64,000 nt of DNA. Origin: Lonicera japonica (taxonomy: Eukaryota; Streptophyta; Magnoliopsida; Dipsacales; Caprifoliaceae). Under the pieces are notes generated by a model. The model did no database searches, was not told the origin of the DNA, and was given only the letters and a program-made list of their open reading frames with translations. Position 1 is the first letter of the stretch. Each line of letters opens with the position of its first letter. The position numbers and the translations under genes were made by a program. Location of the stretch: positions 33,784,099-33,848,098 of the forward strand of contig CM038470.1 of NCBI GenBank assembly GCA_021464415.1, in the 5' to 3' direction. This document shows positions 23,974 through 34,594 of this stretch, piece after piece.

Positions 23974-26171
23974 GTATTTTTAGCGATATGGTGGAAAGGA
24001 CTTTGGAAGTTTTTATGGATGACTTTACCGTCTATGGTAAGTCATTCGACAATTGCTTGACTAACTTAGAACAGGTCTTGGGAAGATGCGTGGAAAAACA
24101 ATTGGTATTGAATTGGGAGAAGTGCCATTTTATGGTTACCAAGGGAATTGTTTTGGGGCACATCATTTCTTCAAAACGAATCGAAGTGGATAAAGCCAAA
24201 ATTGAATTGATTGCCAAACTTCCTACACCCAAAAATGTCAAAGATGCCCGATCCTTTCTAAGACATGCTGGGTTTTATAGGAGGTTTATCAAGAACTTCA
24301 GTTCCATTTTCAAGTCGATGTGTAATCTACTTCTCAAGGATGCACCCTTTGAGTGGGATGCCAAGTGCGAGGAAGCCATCGTCTCTCTGAAGCATATGCT
24401 CACTACTGCGCCGATTATGCAGACACCGGACTGGAGCTTGCCATTCGAGCTCATGTGCGACGCAAGTGATTATACGATGGGAGCGGTTCTTGGTCAACGG
24501 AAAGACAAGAAACCAGGTGTGATATACTATGCAAGTAGGACTTTGAATGATTCGCAAATGAATTATACCACGACAGAGAAAGAGCTTCTAGCAATTGTCT
24601 TCGCCCTAGACAAGTTTCGATCCTATTTAATAGGATCGCCAATTGTGATTTTCACGGATCACGCGATGTTGAAGTACCTATTCACAAAGAAAGATGCCAA
24701 GCCGCGTCTTCTGAGGTGGATACTCTTATTGCAAGAATTCCATTTAAGCATCAAGGACAAAAAGGGAGTCGAGAATGTGATGGCCGATCATCTGTCTCGA
24801 CTCACTTTTACGAACAACATTGAAGAAAGTCCGATCCAAGATTCGTTTCCAGATGAGCAATTATTGGCAATCTCGACGCTCCCATGGTATGCAGACATTG
24901 TAAATTATCTTGTAACTGACAAGATACCAAAGTCATGGGGCGCACAAGACAGAAAAAGGTTTTTGAGCGAAGTGGGTCGATTCTATTGGGATGAACCGTA
25001 TCTGTTTAAGTATTGTGCGTATCAGATTATCCGGCGGTGCATCCCAGAGGAAGAAGTGGAAAGAGCTTTATCCTTCTGTCATTCTGAGGCTTGCGGAGGA
25101 CACTTCTCGGCAAAGAAAACTACCGCGAAGATTTTGCAAAGTGGATTGTATTGGCCGTCGCTCTTTAAGGACGCACAACGTTTTTGCAAGGCATGTCCAA
25201 GATGCCAGATGCTTGGAGGGATCTCTAAGAGGAACATGATGCCACTCAATCCCATCTTGATGATTGAAATCTTCGATTGCTGGGGCATCGACTTCATGGG
25301 ACCGTTCCCATCCTCCTACGGTAACCTTTACATTTTAGTTGCTGTAGATTATGTTTCAAAATGGGTGGAAGCCCAAGCGTGCAAGAAAAATGATCACAAA
25401 GTGGTGATCCGATTTCTGAAAGAACACATTCTTGCACGTTTTGGCACTCCCAAGGCAATAATAAGCGATGGCGGTACTCACTTTTGCAACAGACCATTTC
25501 AATCATTAATGCAAAAGTATGGTGTAAACCACAAAGTATCGTTCGCTTATCATCCTCAAACTAATGGTCAAGCCGAGTTGGCGAATAGGGAGATCAAACA
25601 AATTCTAGAGAAAACGGTAAACCCGAACTGCAAGGATTGGTCGTTAAGACTGACCGATGCACTTTGGGCTTACCGTACTGCATATAAAACAACTCTAGAT
25701 ATGTCTCCTTACCGCATTGTGTACGAAAAACCATGTCATTTGCCAGTAGAGTTGGAACACAAATCATACTGGGCAACTAAGATGGTTAACTGTGATTTGA
25801 AAAAAGCCGGGCTTGACCGTAAGTTGCAAGTGGATGAAATTGAGGAATTAAGGAGAGATGCTTATGACAATGCAAAGATAATCAAGGAACGTGCCAAAAT
25901 TTTTCACGATAAATCCATTTTGAGAAAAGAATTCAAACTTGGGCACAAAGTTCTTGTTTATGATACTCGTCTGCATCTCTTTTCGGGAAAGTTAAAGTCT
26001 CGTTGGACCAGTCCCTACATTGTCCGTCACGTATTTCCTTTTGGGGCTGTGAATGTTGAGGATCCTAAAACCGGCTACATTTTCAAAGTGAATGGACAAC
26101 GCCTTAAGCTGTTTTTGGAATTCCCACCTCGAGAGGAGTCCACCCCTCTTGAAGACCCGACTTATGCCTAA
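23922..26171 (+). CDS. pol: RT (C-terminal part)-RNase H-integrase of the Athila-type element
   Basis: The frame is open for 749 codons, but its natural start lies upstream of the frameshift near 23870. Residues 1-100 are the RT palm with [13 protein letters not shown] and the catalytic FMDD at 31-34. Residues 175-295 are Ty3-type RNase H with CDASDY (D180), EKELLA, FTDH (D246) and ADHLSR (D289). The integrase has an HHCC zinc site (H387, H394, C425, C428) and a D,D(35)E core (D457, D516, E552), and a C-terminal [24 protein letters not shown] region. All catalytic residues are present. The gypsy order RT-RH-INT and the Athila-like residues FMDDFTVYG set the class. Confidence 0.93.
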   Translation: MPFGLCNAPATFQRCMLSIFSDMVERTLEVFMDDFTVYGKSFDNCLTNLEQVLGRCVEKQLVLNWEKCHFMVTKGIVLGHIISSKRIEVDKAKIELIAKLPTPKNVKDARSFLRHAGFYRRFIKNFSSIFKSMCNLLLKDAPFEWDAKCEEAIVSLKHMLTTAPIMQTPDWSLPFELMCDASDYTMGAVLGQRKDKKPGVIYYASRTLNDSQMNYTTTEKELLAIVFALDKFRSYLIGSPIVIFTDHAMLKYLFTKKDAKPRLLRWILLLQEFHLSIKDKKGVENVMADHLSRLTFTNNIEESPIQDSFPDEQLLAISTLPWYADIVNYLVTDKIPKSWGAQDRKRFLSEVGRFYWDEPYLFKYCAYQIIRRCIPEEEVERALSFCHSEACGGHFSAKKTTAKILQSGLYWPSLFKDAQRFCKACPRCQMLGGISKRNMMPLNPILMIEIFDCWGIDFMGPFPSSYGNLYILVAVDYVSKWVEAQACKKNDHKVVIRFLKEHILARFGTPKAIISDGGTHFCNRPFQSLMQKYGVNHKVSFAYHPQTNGQAELANREIKQILEKTVNPNCKDWSLRLTDALWAYRTAYKTTLDMSPYRIVYEKPCHLPVELEHKSYWATKMVNCDLKKAGLDRKLQVDEIEELRRDAYDNAKIIKERAKIFHDKSILRKEFKLGHKVLVYDTRLHLFSGKLKSRWTSPYIVRHVFPFGAVNVEDPKTGYIFKVNGQRLKLFLEFPPREESTPLEDPTYA

Positions 26172-26341
26172 AAGGCATGGGTCGAGTTTGTAAATAATGT
26201 TTTTTGTTAGTATTTTTGAGTTTCAGGAATTGTCATCGTAGATTTGGGTGTCATTGAGTCTGAACGGATCAAGTTGAGGGGAGCTATAAGGTGTTTTGGT
26301 GCAAAGAGGGCAAAGAAATTTTTTTTCTGGCAGATTGGTCC

Positions 26342-26504
26342 ATGATCGATCATGGTGAAAAAATTTTCTCAGCCAGTCAGAAGCATGATCGATCATGGGG
26401 GAAGAGCATTTGGGCAGAAAGTAGCATGATCGATCATGGGTATACCATGATCGATCATTGTACAAAAAAAATCAATTTGGGCAGAATGACCCATGATCGA
26501 TCAT
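26342..26504. repeat. Five copies of the palindrome ATGATCGATCAT in the 3' internal region
   Basis: The copies are at 26342-26353, 26385-26396, 26426-26437, 26447-26458 and 26493-26504. The pair at 26424-26458, with the spacer gggtatacc, is identical to a pair inside both LTRs (19264-19298 and 27673-27707). With three copies in each LTR the element carries eleven. Frames reading HDRSW or MIDHG repeats are by-products of the motif. Confidence 0.95.
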
Positions 26505-26802
26505 GGTCCTGTAATAAAACAGGGGAGCCGTTTCTAAACCCCCATTTCTCACTTCTCCTTCTCGCAAATCCTCTCCAAACCCTAGCCCATCTTCCCCCAT
26601 TGATCCCAAACCTTCCCCAAACACCATTTTCAACCTTCCCCACCTAGAATCAACCATCAAATCTTCCAATTTTCGAACTCCAATCATCAAACCCATCCCA
26701 AAAATCCCCCTTTCTCTCTCTCCTCACCAATTTCGAGCCCTACCAAATCAAATCTTGAAATTTCTCGTCTCTCCCTCCTCTTAAGCGTCACATTACTCTT
26801 TT

Positions 26803-27431
26803 ATGGCTTCCTCTAACCCTCCTACAAAGCCGCTTGTCATTGAAGTCGCAAAGGGTGGCTATCGCGGATTTCGAAGCCGCCAAGAATTTGAATGGTGGAA
26901 CCACGCCTTCAAGACGAGGACGGTAGTGATAGAGAGGCCGGTCTACATTGGTACGCTGGACGATTTCCCCCAAAGAACAACGTTTGAGCGATATCCAGAA
27001 TGGATTACTTACTTGCGTGAACAAGGTACTCAATGTAATCTCTCCATTTGTCGTGATTTGTTGCAAGTTTAATCCCAGTTCCAAATACCCCGTATGCATA
27101 TGTTGCTCATGTTCGAGGGAAAATGGTCCATTTTAACCTCGAGGTTTTGAATGAGATTACGGGAATCCCGGCTTTGCCACCCAATGCTCATGACCTCCCC
27201 TACTCGGATGGTACCCCTTATGTAGAGCCAACGGCTAATGACTTAGCCACATTTCTAACCGATGAACTGAGGGAATGGATTGGGAACCAATTGGATAGGA
27301 ATAACATACTTGAGGCCTTTAGGACTCTTTGGCTAGTAGTTGCCAACGCTTTGGACCCGACTTCACACACCCAACACCTGTTATTCCTAGTAGTTGCCAA
27401 CGCTTTGGACCCGAAGCAAATAAACGCATAA
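26803..27431 (+). pseudogene. Third ORF of the Athila-type element, plant transposon-protein-like, truncated
   Basis: The frame starts MASSNPPTKPLVIEVAKGG and runs to about 27063, then shifts frame into PNTPYAYVAHVRGKMVHF and LEVLNEITGIP. The pattern VRGK.V.F....LN...G.P recalls the 'putative plant transposon protein' domain (PF20167-like), often encoded downstream of integrase in plant gypsy elements. The reading frame ends in a 54-bp tandem duplication (repeat of LVVANALDP) that runs directly into the 3' LTR, so the C-terminus is lost. The function of this domain family is unknown to me. Whether it replaces an env-like gene in this lineage cannot be told here. Confidence 0.65.
27333..27414. 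repeat. 28-bp direct repeat (54-bp period) at the internal deletion edge
   Basis: ctagtagttgccaacgcttt plus ggacccga occurs at 27333-27360 and 27387-27414. The second copy abuts the 3' LTR, whose first two bases read AA instead of TG. No polypurine tract precedes the LTR. Confidence 0.9.
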
Positions 27432-29069
27432 TATTGTCATGCATAAGCTCTTTCCCGGAGTCGCTTGACGCGTTTGTTGCTTTAATTCTGCCTAATTATC
27501 CTCTTATCTCAAGAGTAGTGTCTTAGCGAGTTTTGTATCTAACATCGTCCCGCTAGGTGTGCTTTTGTTGTGTTTCTATGTGTTTATAGGCATAGGATGC
27601 AATGGCGTTCGAAGAATTGATCAAGCGCTAGTCAAAAGCTCGCAAAATGCTGATCTGAGGAATTTCCCAGAAGCATGATCGATCATGGGTATACCATGAT
27701 CGATCATGGTGCAAATTGGCCTTCAGAGCAGAGGACCCCATGATCGATCATGGCCTGGCGGGGACATTCACCAACTCCTGCTTTTAGCCTTATTTCGGGG
27801 GTTTTGGTTCCTAGATATTTCTTTTTGTTTATTTTATTAGTTTTTGTACTCCTTTAGCTATTGTTTTAGTCTAAAGGAGTGGATATAGATCATTATCTAG
27901 TTTTTACACATTTAGAAGTTCTAGAGAGAAGGAAGAGCTAAAGTTGTATTGTTCTTCATTTTTTCCTTGTAAGTGTTTTGATTTGTAAGAATGATTTCTT
28001 CTTCTATAATATTTGTTTTTGCATCTATTATGGAGTAGTCTCTTACTAAGGTTACGGAGGTTGATTGCGATATGATTTTTGGTGATTAATGGCTCAATCC
28101 ATATTTAAAGTTTGATAAATATTTGTAAATCTTCTTCTTCATCATTATATCATCCATTCTTTTAAGCGTTCTAGGTATTTTCATGATAAGTTAAGACTTT
28201 ATATGCCTTGTATATTTAGTTCTTGGTTGTTAATGATCATACAACATATTTATATGGTTCTAGAAAGCTTGTAGTCTTTTTCCCCCATTCATGGAGTTTT
28301 TGACCTTTTTGTAAGAATTATAAATAGTTCATAAAACTCCATAGATGGATTATAAATTTGTTAGCTTACTTTTTATTCATTTATTGATATATTGAGTGCT
28401 TCTTACACTTTATGTTATACTTAGACTCTTTATTTTCTACCATGAGTGATAAATGATGAGATGACAAATTTATCCCATAAACCTCATTCCGTTTCATTGT
28501 TAGGATTCACGTTCTAATTTTCATTCTTTAAATCATGAGATATCATACACTCGCTTTATGTTAAATCTTTTTATGATGAGTTTGTCATATCTATCTCGGA
28601 TTAGCTTCATCGGGAATAGGTTGCCTTGCTTCACACCCGTAGCTAAGAGGTAGGAATGATAACCTCGTCTTTGGTGAAATATCGTTTGTCTCTTTCTTGA
28701 TATAGCTTCAATCCGGGAATGAGTCACCTAGCGTCGCACCCTTTGCTATTGAGAGATACACCAACATTCCCCATATCTCGAGAAACCTTGTGTTGAAATC
28801 TTTGTATGAGCTAGTGATCACCGTCTCTTAAATCGTAACTAACCTCCACCTACCTTAGTGCCTTCTTATTAATTTTCACAACTGTTTTACATTTACGTTG
28901 TTCTACAACAAATCCAACTCACACAAACTCTGAAAACCGTAAAATCCGTAATCCATTCCATTCCTTTTCACTTATCCCTGTGGTTCGACACTCGGACTTC
29001 CGAGACTATATTACAACTTGACGTGCCTGCACTTGGGCTCTATCAAAGTGCGTTTATTTCCTTGCGTCA
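27418..29069 (+). repeat. 3' LTR of the Athila-type element
   Basis: The 3' LTR is collinear with the 5' LTR at a constant offset of 8409 and has the same length, 1652 bp. Its first two bases are AA instead of TG because of the rearrangement just upstream, and it ends CTTGCGTCA. About 20 substitutions and a TTC/T indel near 28130 separate it from the 5' LTR. Confidence 0.95.
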
Positions 29070-29074
29070 CTTAC

Positions 29075-29588
29075 CAATTTTATAAATTATTTCGTGATTC
29101 AGGAAATGAAAGGGGTGAGTAATTTAAATCTTAAGTTCTGTTTGATAATAATATGAAAAAACTATTATGATTTATTCAAAAAGTTAGAAATTAGTTGAGG
29201 CAAGTGATGAGATGCGCTCATCTCATATTCATTATGAGTAGATATCATCCATCCTATATTATTTTTGGTGAAGTTTTTTTCTAGTTCAACCCCTAAAGTA
29301 AATTTTTTCATGGAAAAAGTAAAGAAGACATCTCAGCACATGCATAAACTTGTTTTTCAACTTCTTACAAAAATTAATTAATTTTTTTTCTCAATTTTCA
29401 TATTGCTATTGAACGGACCGTATTAAAGTGCATATCATGACTCCAATTAATTACTCATGGTTAATCACTCATGCCTTCCTACACCCTCATCTGAACCTAA
29501 AATTTTTTGTTAAAAAGTTGGTTAACAACTAGCTATATATATACACGATGCAATGCTACACTCATGATCAAGCAAAAGCAATTAAGAT
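29075..29588. repeat. Upstream block of RNase copy 2, paralogous to 43590-44110
   Basis: Starting exactly at the Athila insertion point, the sequence parallels 43596-44110 (gtgattcaggga, agtgatgagatgcgc, catcatgactccaattaatta, catgccttcctacaccctca, gttggttaacaactagctat). A TATA run at 29534-29543 precedes the RNase leader. Confidence 0.85.
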
Positions 29589-30141
29589 ATGGCTTCTAAC
29601 AAATCATCCCTCTTCCTAATTTTTTAATTTTTTTTTGGCTATTGTTGATGTTGCCCAAGCTTTCGACCACTTTAAATTAGTCCAAAAATGGATACCCACG
29701 ATTTGCCTTACAAACGGGGAAATGCCAATGTTCGATATGCGCAGCCAAGCCCAAAAATTCCTCTATACGCTATCCCGGTAAGTAAAATAAGTAGTATATT
29801 GGGTCTGCATATGTACATATATATACTGTTTTGTTGTTTTAAAATATTCATGATTATATCTCTCGATCTAACCAACCTTTTTAATCGATTATTTAATAGT
29901 TAGGAGATTTAGACGATGAGATGATGCGTGAATGGCCTGATGTCAAAAACATCCCGATGACCAAGAGTTCTCGGAGCACGAGTGGAATTTGCACCGCACG
30001 ACCTCGAACAACATGTACAATCAAGGCCAGTATTTCGATGTTGGAGGTAAAAGAGATCATCATGGACCTAGCCGGTTCAGTGATCGACTGCCCCAGGCCG
30101 AGTAAAACTGCTTCTAAAAGGATGTCTGTTTCTTTCTCTAG
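29589..30141 (+). pseudogene. T2/S-type ribonuclease pseudogene, copy 2
   Basis: The leader and ATG (29589) match copy 1 (MASN). A signal-peptide-like start (SSLFLIF) is ended by a stop, and a frame change follows. The mature N-terminus is best preserved here: AQAFDHFKLVQKWIPTIC, the usual FDYFxLVLxWPPTxC type of T2 start. The first catalytic region (IHGLWP) is missing, since the sequence jumps to QKFLYTLS just before the intron. The intron is GT-AG, 122 bp (29778-29899). Exon 2 retains DDEMMREWPDVKN but is frameshifted before the second catalytic region and has lost roughly 150 bp of the middle (after cagtatttcgatg). The C-terminal CPRPSK coding region follows, with a one-A deletion and stop at 30139-30141. 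It cannot make an active enzyme. It lies 520 bp 3' of the Athila insertion. Confidence 0.85.
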
Positions 30142-30879
30142 CCAGCTCTGGGTGGCCCAAGATTAACCTGGTGCGCTGGGCAAAAATAATTGTGTCTTAA
30201 AATAATTTCTTTTGGCCGGTACAAGGGTATAATTGAGAGAGAGGGTGCCTTTGTTTCTTAGTCTTGTGTTCTTAGTCTTTGATACTCTTGTTGTTTGATA
30301 CCAGAAGAATTAAAGGTAAATTGATGGGAGGGAGAAATTTAAAGGTTTCTGTCCATTATGTGTAAAAGAGTAATAATAAAGATTTAAGTAAATCTTCGTT
30401 TCTTTGAAGTTGTGCAATATAATTATGCAGCATTTATATATCAATATTGAGTGTTCTAGCTTGTTTAGAATTTATTTATTTTTCAACTAACGGCTTTTAC
30501 TAACAGTTGTGTGCCATCGTAAATGTGCCCAAAATACAGGTGCATAGTCAAAATATATCTTAGAGAATGGTGTTAGTCTGAAAATTTACTCTATCGAATA
30601 AAAATGATTATTAAATCTAACCGTAATCACTAATATAGAATGATTAATTAACGAAGCAAACAAGGATTTTATTAATATATGTGAAATTGGATAAAATTGT
30701 GTGATTATATATATATATAGACATTGTGTACTTAAAGCTCATGCTTCATTTATGATTAATGGATATTACCTTATTGACGCTTTTGCTCTAAAAGAAATGT
30801 AAATCTTCAAATAAGTTATTCCTTTTTTCAATTAACATTCCATAAAAAAAATTATATTATATATATATATATATTAAGA
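30142..30879. other. 3' flank of RNase copy 2, no gene
   Basis: This parallels 44632-44990 of copy 3 (caaaaataattgt, aattgagagagagggtgcctttg, ttaaaggtttctg). It is AT-rich with an (AT)n run at about 30705-30718 and 30858-30873. Confidence 0.6.
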
Positions 30880-32580
30880 TATTGAAGGATACTGACATTT
30901 TATTGTAACATTAGAGAGTTGCCTCGTGCTAAATTATTAATTTTGGTTAGATGAAAAAAACTAAGTATGTATATGAATTAATAAATAGTTAGTTGGATGA
31001 TTGTTTCTAATTAATCTTTTACACAAACAATATATTTACGTCCTGAAAATTTCTAGTGACTACAAATTAGGGTACTTAAGGAGTACGTTAAGTTATTTTT
31101 GGCCCTCTTTAATATTTGCTTAAAAATATTATGTTTTTATATTGTACAAACAATAATTTTTATTCATTTTCTTGGACAATTTACTGAAGAAATTACAACT
31201 ACAAAACTTAAATATCTATCAATTTCTTAATTTGATGCTATTTACTATATTTATAGATGGATTGTTTTTTGGCCCTTAAATATTTCTCTTGTTTATATTT
31301 TGATCTCAAATCTTTTAACAATTATATTTTTACCCTTATTTTTCATAAATTTGTTTTTTTAACCTGGTTTAAAATAAATTTATTTCTAAATAGGTAAAAT
31401 TTACAAACCGTTACACATTTGATTTGATCCGAGCCATAATCATTAACAATTTTATTTAATTAAATCTTGATACAACTTAAAAATTACATGTTTAAATTAT
31501 AAACACGTGCAATTGTATATAATTATGTACATGCACCCAATTTTGAAATACTTTCAATTAAATTAAACAACTTTAAAATAATTAATTGTAATACCACGAT
31601 GAAGAGGTGATACTAACTAGGATTATTAAATTTTATGCGAGGAGTTCAAAAGGAATTAATGATTTCATCTTTGATAGTCGTTTTTCATCCAAGCGATTTT
31701 CTATTTCAGATATGAAATATAGAAAAAAAAAATTCTCCAATGATACTTTACGTAAAAGTTATTGTACGAGTTGACAGCTGATTCATATAGAAATTTTTGT
31801 CTCTGTTATCACATTACGAAATTACCCTTTATATTTTAGAAATAAAAAATTTAATACTAAAACAACAATTTGAACCCCAAATATCAAATGTGAAACCCAC
31901 GAATTATAACTGCTTGACTTAATCAAATTAAAGTGCTTAATTTGTTTTCGAAAGATATAAATAATATAACGAATTACTAGGTGTAAATAAAAAAGTGTTT
32001 TCATTATTCAATTTTAAAATAAGCTAGTTTATAAATAATTTTATACTATATAAAAATAGATTAGTTATAGTTGAGTGTTTGGAAACAAAGGTACTCTAAG
32101 TTTGGTAGATGCAAAAACCAAAGAAAACTATCAACCAAACTAGATGAAATTGTGTGATTTAGTTCTTAACACCCATTCTTCATTCTTATATACACAAAAA
32201 TGTATATAAGAAGCCCTAGCTCTTGGTTTAAAAAACCAATACTCAAGTGCTTTTAGGGAAACAGTTTATAGCTTATTCAAGTGTAATACATATAATTAGA
32301 TATTTACAAGTATTAGTAACTCACTTTGCCGGTCCATATTGCTTAGCTACTGCTAAAGTGTCCAGCGAAAATAATATCCCTACTAATTCATGACTTGTTG
32401 CTATTGCTATAGGCATTAATGTCTATTTTATTTAAATTTGAACTTAGCTATGATGATGTTGGAAAATACAAAAATAAAAATAAAAATCAAAGAGTTATAA
32501 AACAATCCTTAGTTAGACTCTAGTATAAATTAAAAGGGTTTAATGACTTAACCTCTCACAATAATAACAATAATTAAACA
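30880..32580. repeat. Downstream block of RNase copy 2, paralogous to three other places
   Basis: Collinear diverged copies are at 44990-45860 (continuing past 46314), at 49330-49672 plus 52460-54490, and, for its second half, at 55900-56770. Shared landmarks include gatgattgtttctaattaatcttt, tccaagcgattttctatttca, ttggtagat, gatgaaattgtg and tgttggaaaatac. No coding capacity was seen. This block provides the empty sites used to define several insertions. Confidence 0.85.
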
Positions 32581-34323
32581 CCTCCCCCCCCCAAACAAAC
32601 AATTGCAATTAGAAATAACTCCCAAATCCTAACGCCGTTCTTTGTCTGTTTATTTTCAAAAAAAGGACCAAAATACCCCTCCCCTCTTCTTCTTCCTCCT
32701 TCCCTTCCTCTTCCTCTTCCTCTTCCTCTTCCTCTAGTAAAACCCAAATTTTCTCCACTGATATCAAACTCAAACTCAAAAACATAAAACTTCTCTTTCT
32801 GAATCATACCAAATCAAGATCCAATTAAAATCTAAATCACATCCCTTAATAAAAAGAATTCCCATTAAAACTAACTATTTATGGGCAGATTCTGCACCTC
32901 CATATGCATTAGGACGAAGTTGTAGAGTCCGATTTGACCTTGGGGAGTGGGGGAACGATATCAAACTTTCTCATAATATTAACTAAAGAGAGAAACCCAT
33001 AAATTGAACGAGATATTGAAACCCAGATCGAACAAGCTAGTTGAATAAGAGATTTGGAATCAAACCAAATCCAGTTAAATCAAAATTAAAACTGAGTTCA
33101 AACTAAAAATGCAGTCAAACCAAACACAGATGATTAATAGCTTATGTACGTACATATATACATATATAAAGAGAGAGTGTGAAGAACATTTATGTGATGT
33201 TCGACGACGTAGCAAGTCCGGCAAGCAAGGTTAGGTGATTTAATTTTGGGTAATAAATATTGCTCACACACAGTTTTTGGGTGGTAACAAAAATCATTGA
33301 TTTCGGAAGAAACAAAAAATCATTGATTTCTATAAGGTCAACAGATCTTTGGGTAACAAATATTGCTCACACACAAACTTATGGATAAGCGAAAGAAAGT
33401 AAATAAGCAGGAATAACACACATATTTTTAATAAGGGTGGTTCTCCCAGCTAATGGATGGTAAGTCTGGTTTACGTCTACCCTCTGGTAAAACTGATGAT
33501 TATTCTTATTGAGAATGGTTACAGATATAAGTTAACAAAGAATGGTACTAAATTTCTTGAGGGTCTCAAATGCTAAGGGCTGGCTTCTTTTATAGAGTTA
33601 AGGAACTAGCTGTTACAATGTGATAAACCTTACTCACCACGTTTGAGGGGAGTGAAGAGAAAGGTAGGGGATAGTTGGGTAGTGGAAAGTTGGCAACTAG
33701 CCGTTGGTCGTGTTGGCCAAGCTTCCATTTTGCTACTACCTCGTGTCAGTCTCTATGGCTCTCCTCACGATCTTTGGTGAACTCAGACATATAAGAAGCT
33801 TGGTTCACTCATGGGCTTGGAGCTCGAACAAAATACTTTTATGCCCTTCAATTTAATACGTAGACTCTAGTGCATTTATTTTTAACCTTTGAAAATATAT
33901 CTTTAATCTCAATTCTAGTTTTTAATATCTTATAGAATTTTGAAATTCAAAAATAAGTATACAGTGAAATGTGAATGTGGAATTAGGAGTTGACAAAGAT
34001 AAAGAAATGGAGAAGGTACCACCACCATGCATGCTTAAAAAGGGGTTTCAACCATTGCCCCTCTTTTAATTCGTCCCACAATTCTTATATTCAGATTGTC
34101 ATTAGAAATATTACTACTTTTAATAAGGGCAGATCTAAGATTTAAAGAAGTGGATTGTGTAAAAAAAGGTACGTCAAAATTTTATTGAATGGGTGAAATA
34201 TTGCGAAATTTTCAAGTAGCAAATATATATATATAAACTTAAATAGGTATTTTGATTATTCTAACCGAACTCTTTATTATTCATTTATTCTAAAGCTGAA
34301 ATAGGTATTTTGATTAGTTTTAC
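32581..34323. other. Intergenic: TCTTCC-type microsatellite and an LTR-like fragment
   Basis: A cttcctcttcc microsatellite lies at 32684-32735 and a C-run at 32582-32592. At 33245-33385 a stretch with tattgctcacacaca is repeated at a spacing of about 103 bp. The following 33400-33850 has the look of an LTR-derived fragment, but no termini were found. The stretch 33850-34060 matches 17430-17607. No gene was seen. Confidence 0.4.
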
Positions 34324-34594
34324 TTTTATGTAAGGAAATTCGGCATAAGGGCCCATTCTAATAATAACATAATTATAAAGGACACTTACAACTTAGCAGA
34401 GTAAAGTAAGGACACTATACAAAAAATACAAAAATACCCCTTCCTTATTTAACTATTAACTTTATCAACGGCACGCAAAGCACCATAACAACACTACAAA
34501 CAAAAAAGGAACTTAACCAAAAAGCATTGCAAATGTGTGCATAATTGTATTTAGTTCATAATTACCCTTCTGTAATAGATTAGATAGCTTAGTA

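Larger units (their letters stand above)
19009..29069 (+). mobile_element. Athila-type Ty3/gypsy LTR retrotransposon, nearly complete
   Basis: The element is flanked by the 5-bp direct repeat CTTAC (19004-19008 and 29070-29074). The flanks join into the sequence found uninterrupted at 43590-43600 (cattacttaccaatttta). It contains LTRs of 1652 bp, a primer binding site for tRNA-Asp, gag, protease, RT, RNase H and integrase in gypsy order, and a third reading frame after integrase. Gag and integrase resemble the Athila lineage ([29 protein letters not shown]). Several stop codons and one frameshift disable pro and the start of RT. By eye the LTRs differ at about 20 positions plus one small indel region, so the insertion is recent. 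Confidence 0.96.

Noticed and set aside
26223..26465. Frames with HDRSW/MIDHG repeats
   Set aside because: By-product of the ATGATCGATCAT palindromes in the Athila internal region.
32574..32807. Minus-strand frame with RGRGRGRGREGG repeats
   Set aside because: It translates a cttcctcttcc microsatellite; no RNA-binding domain or conserved flank supports an RGG protein.
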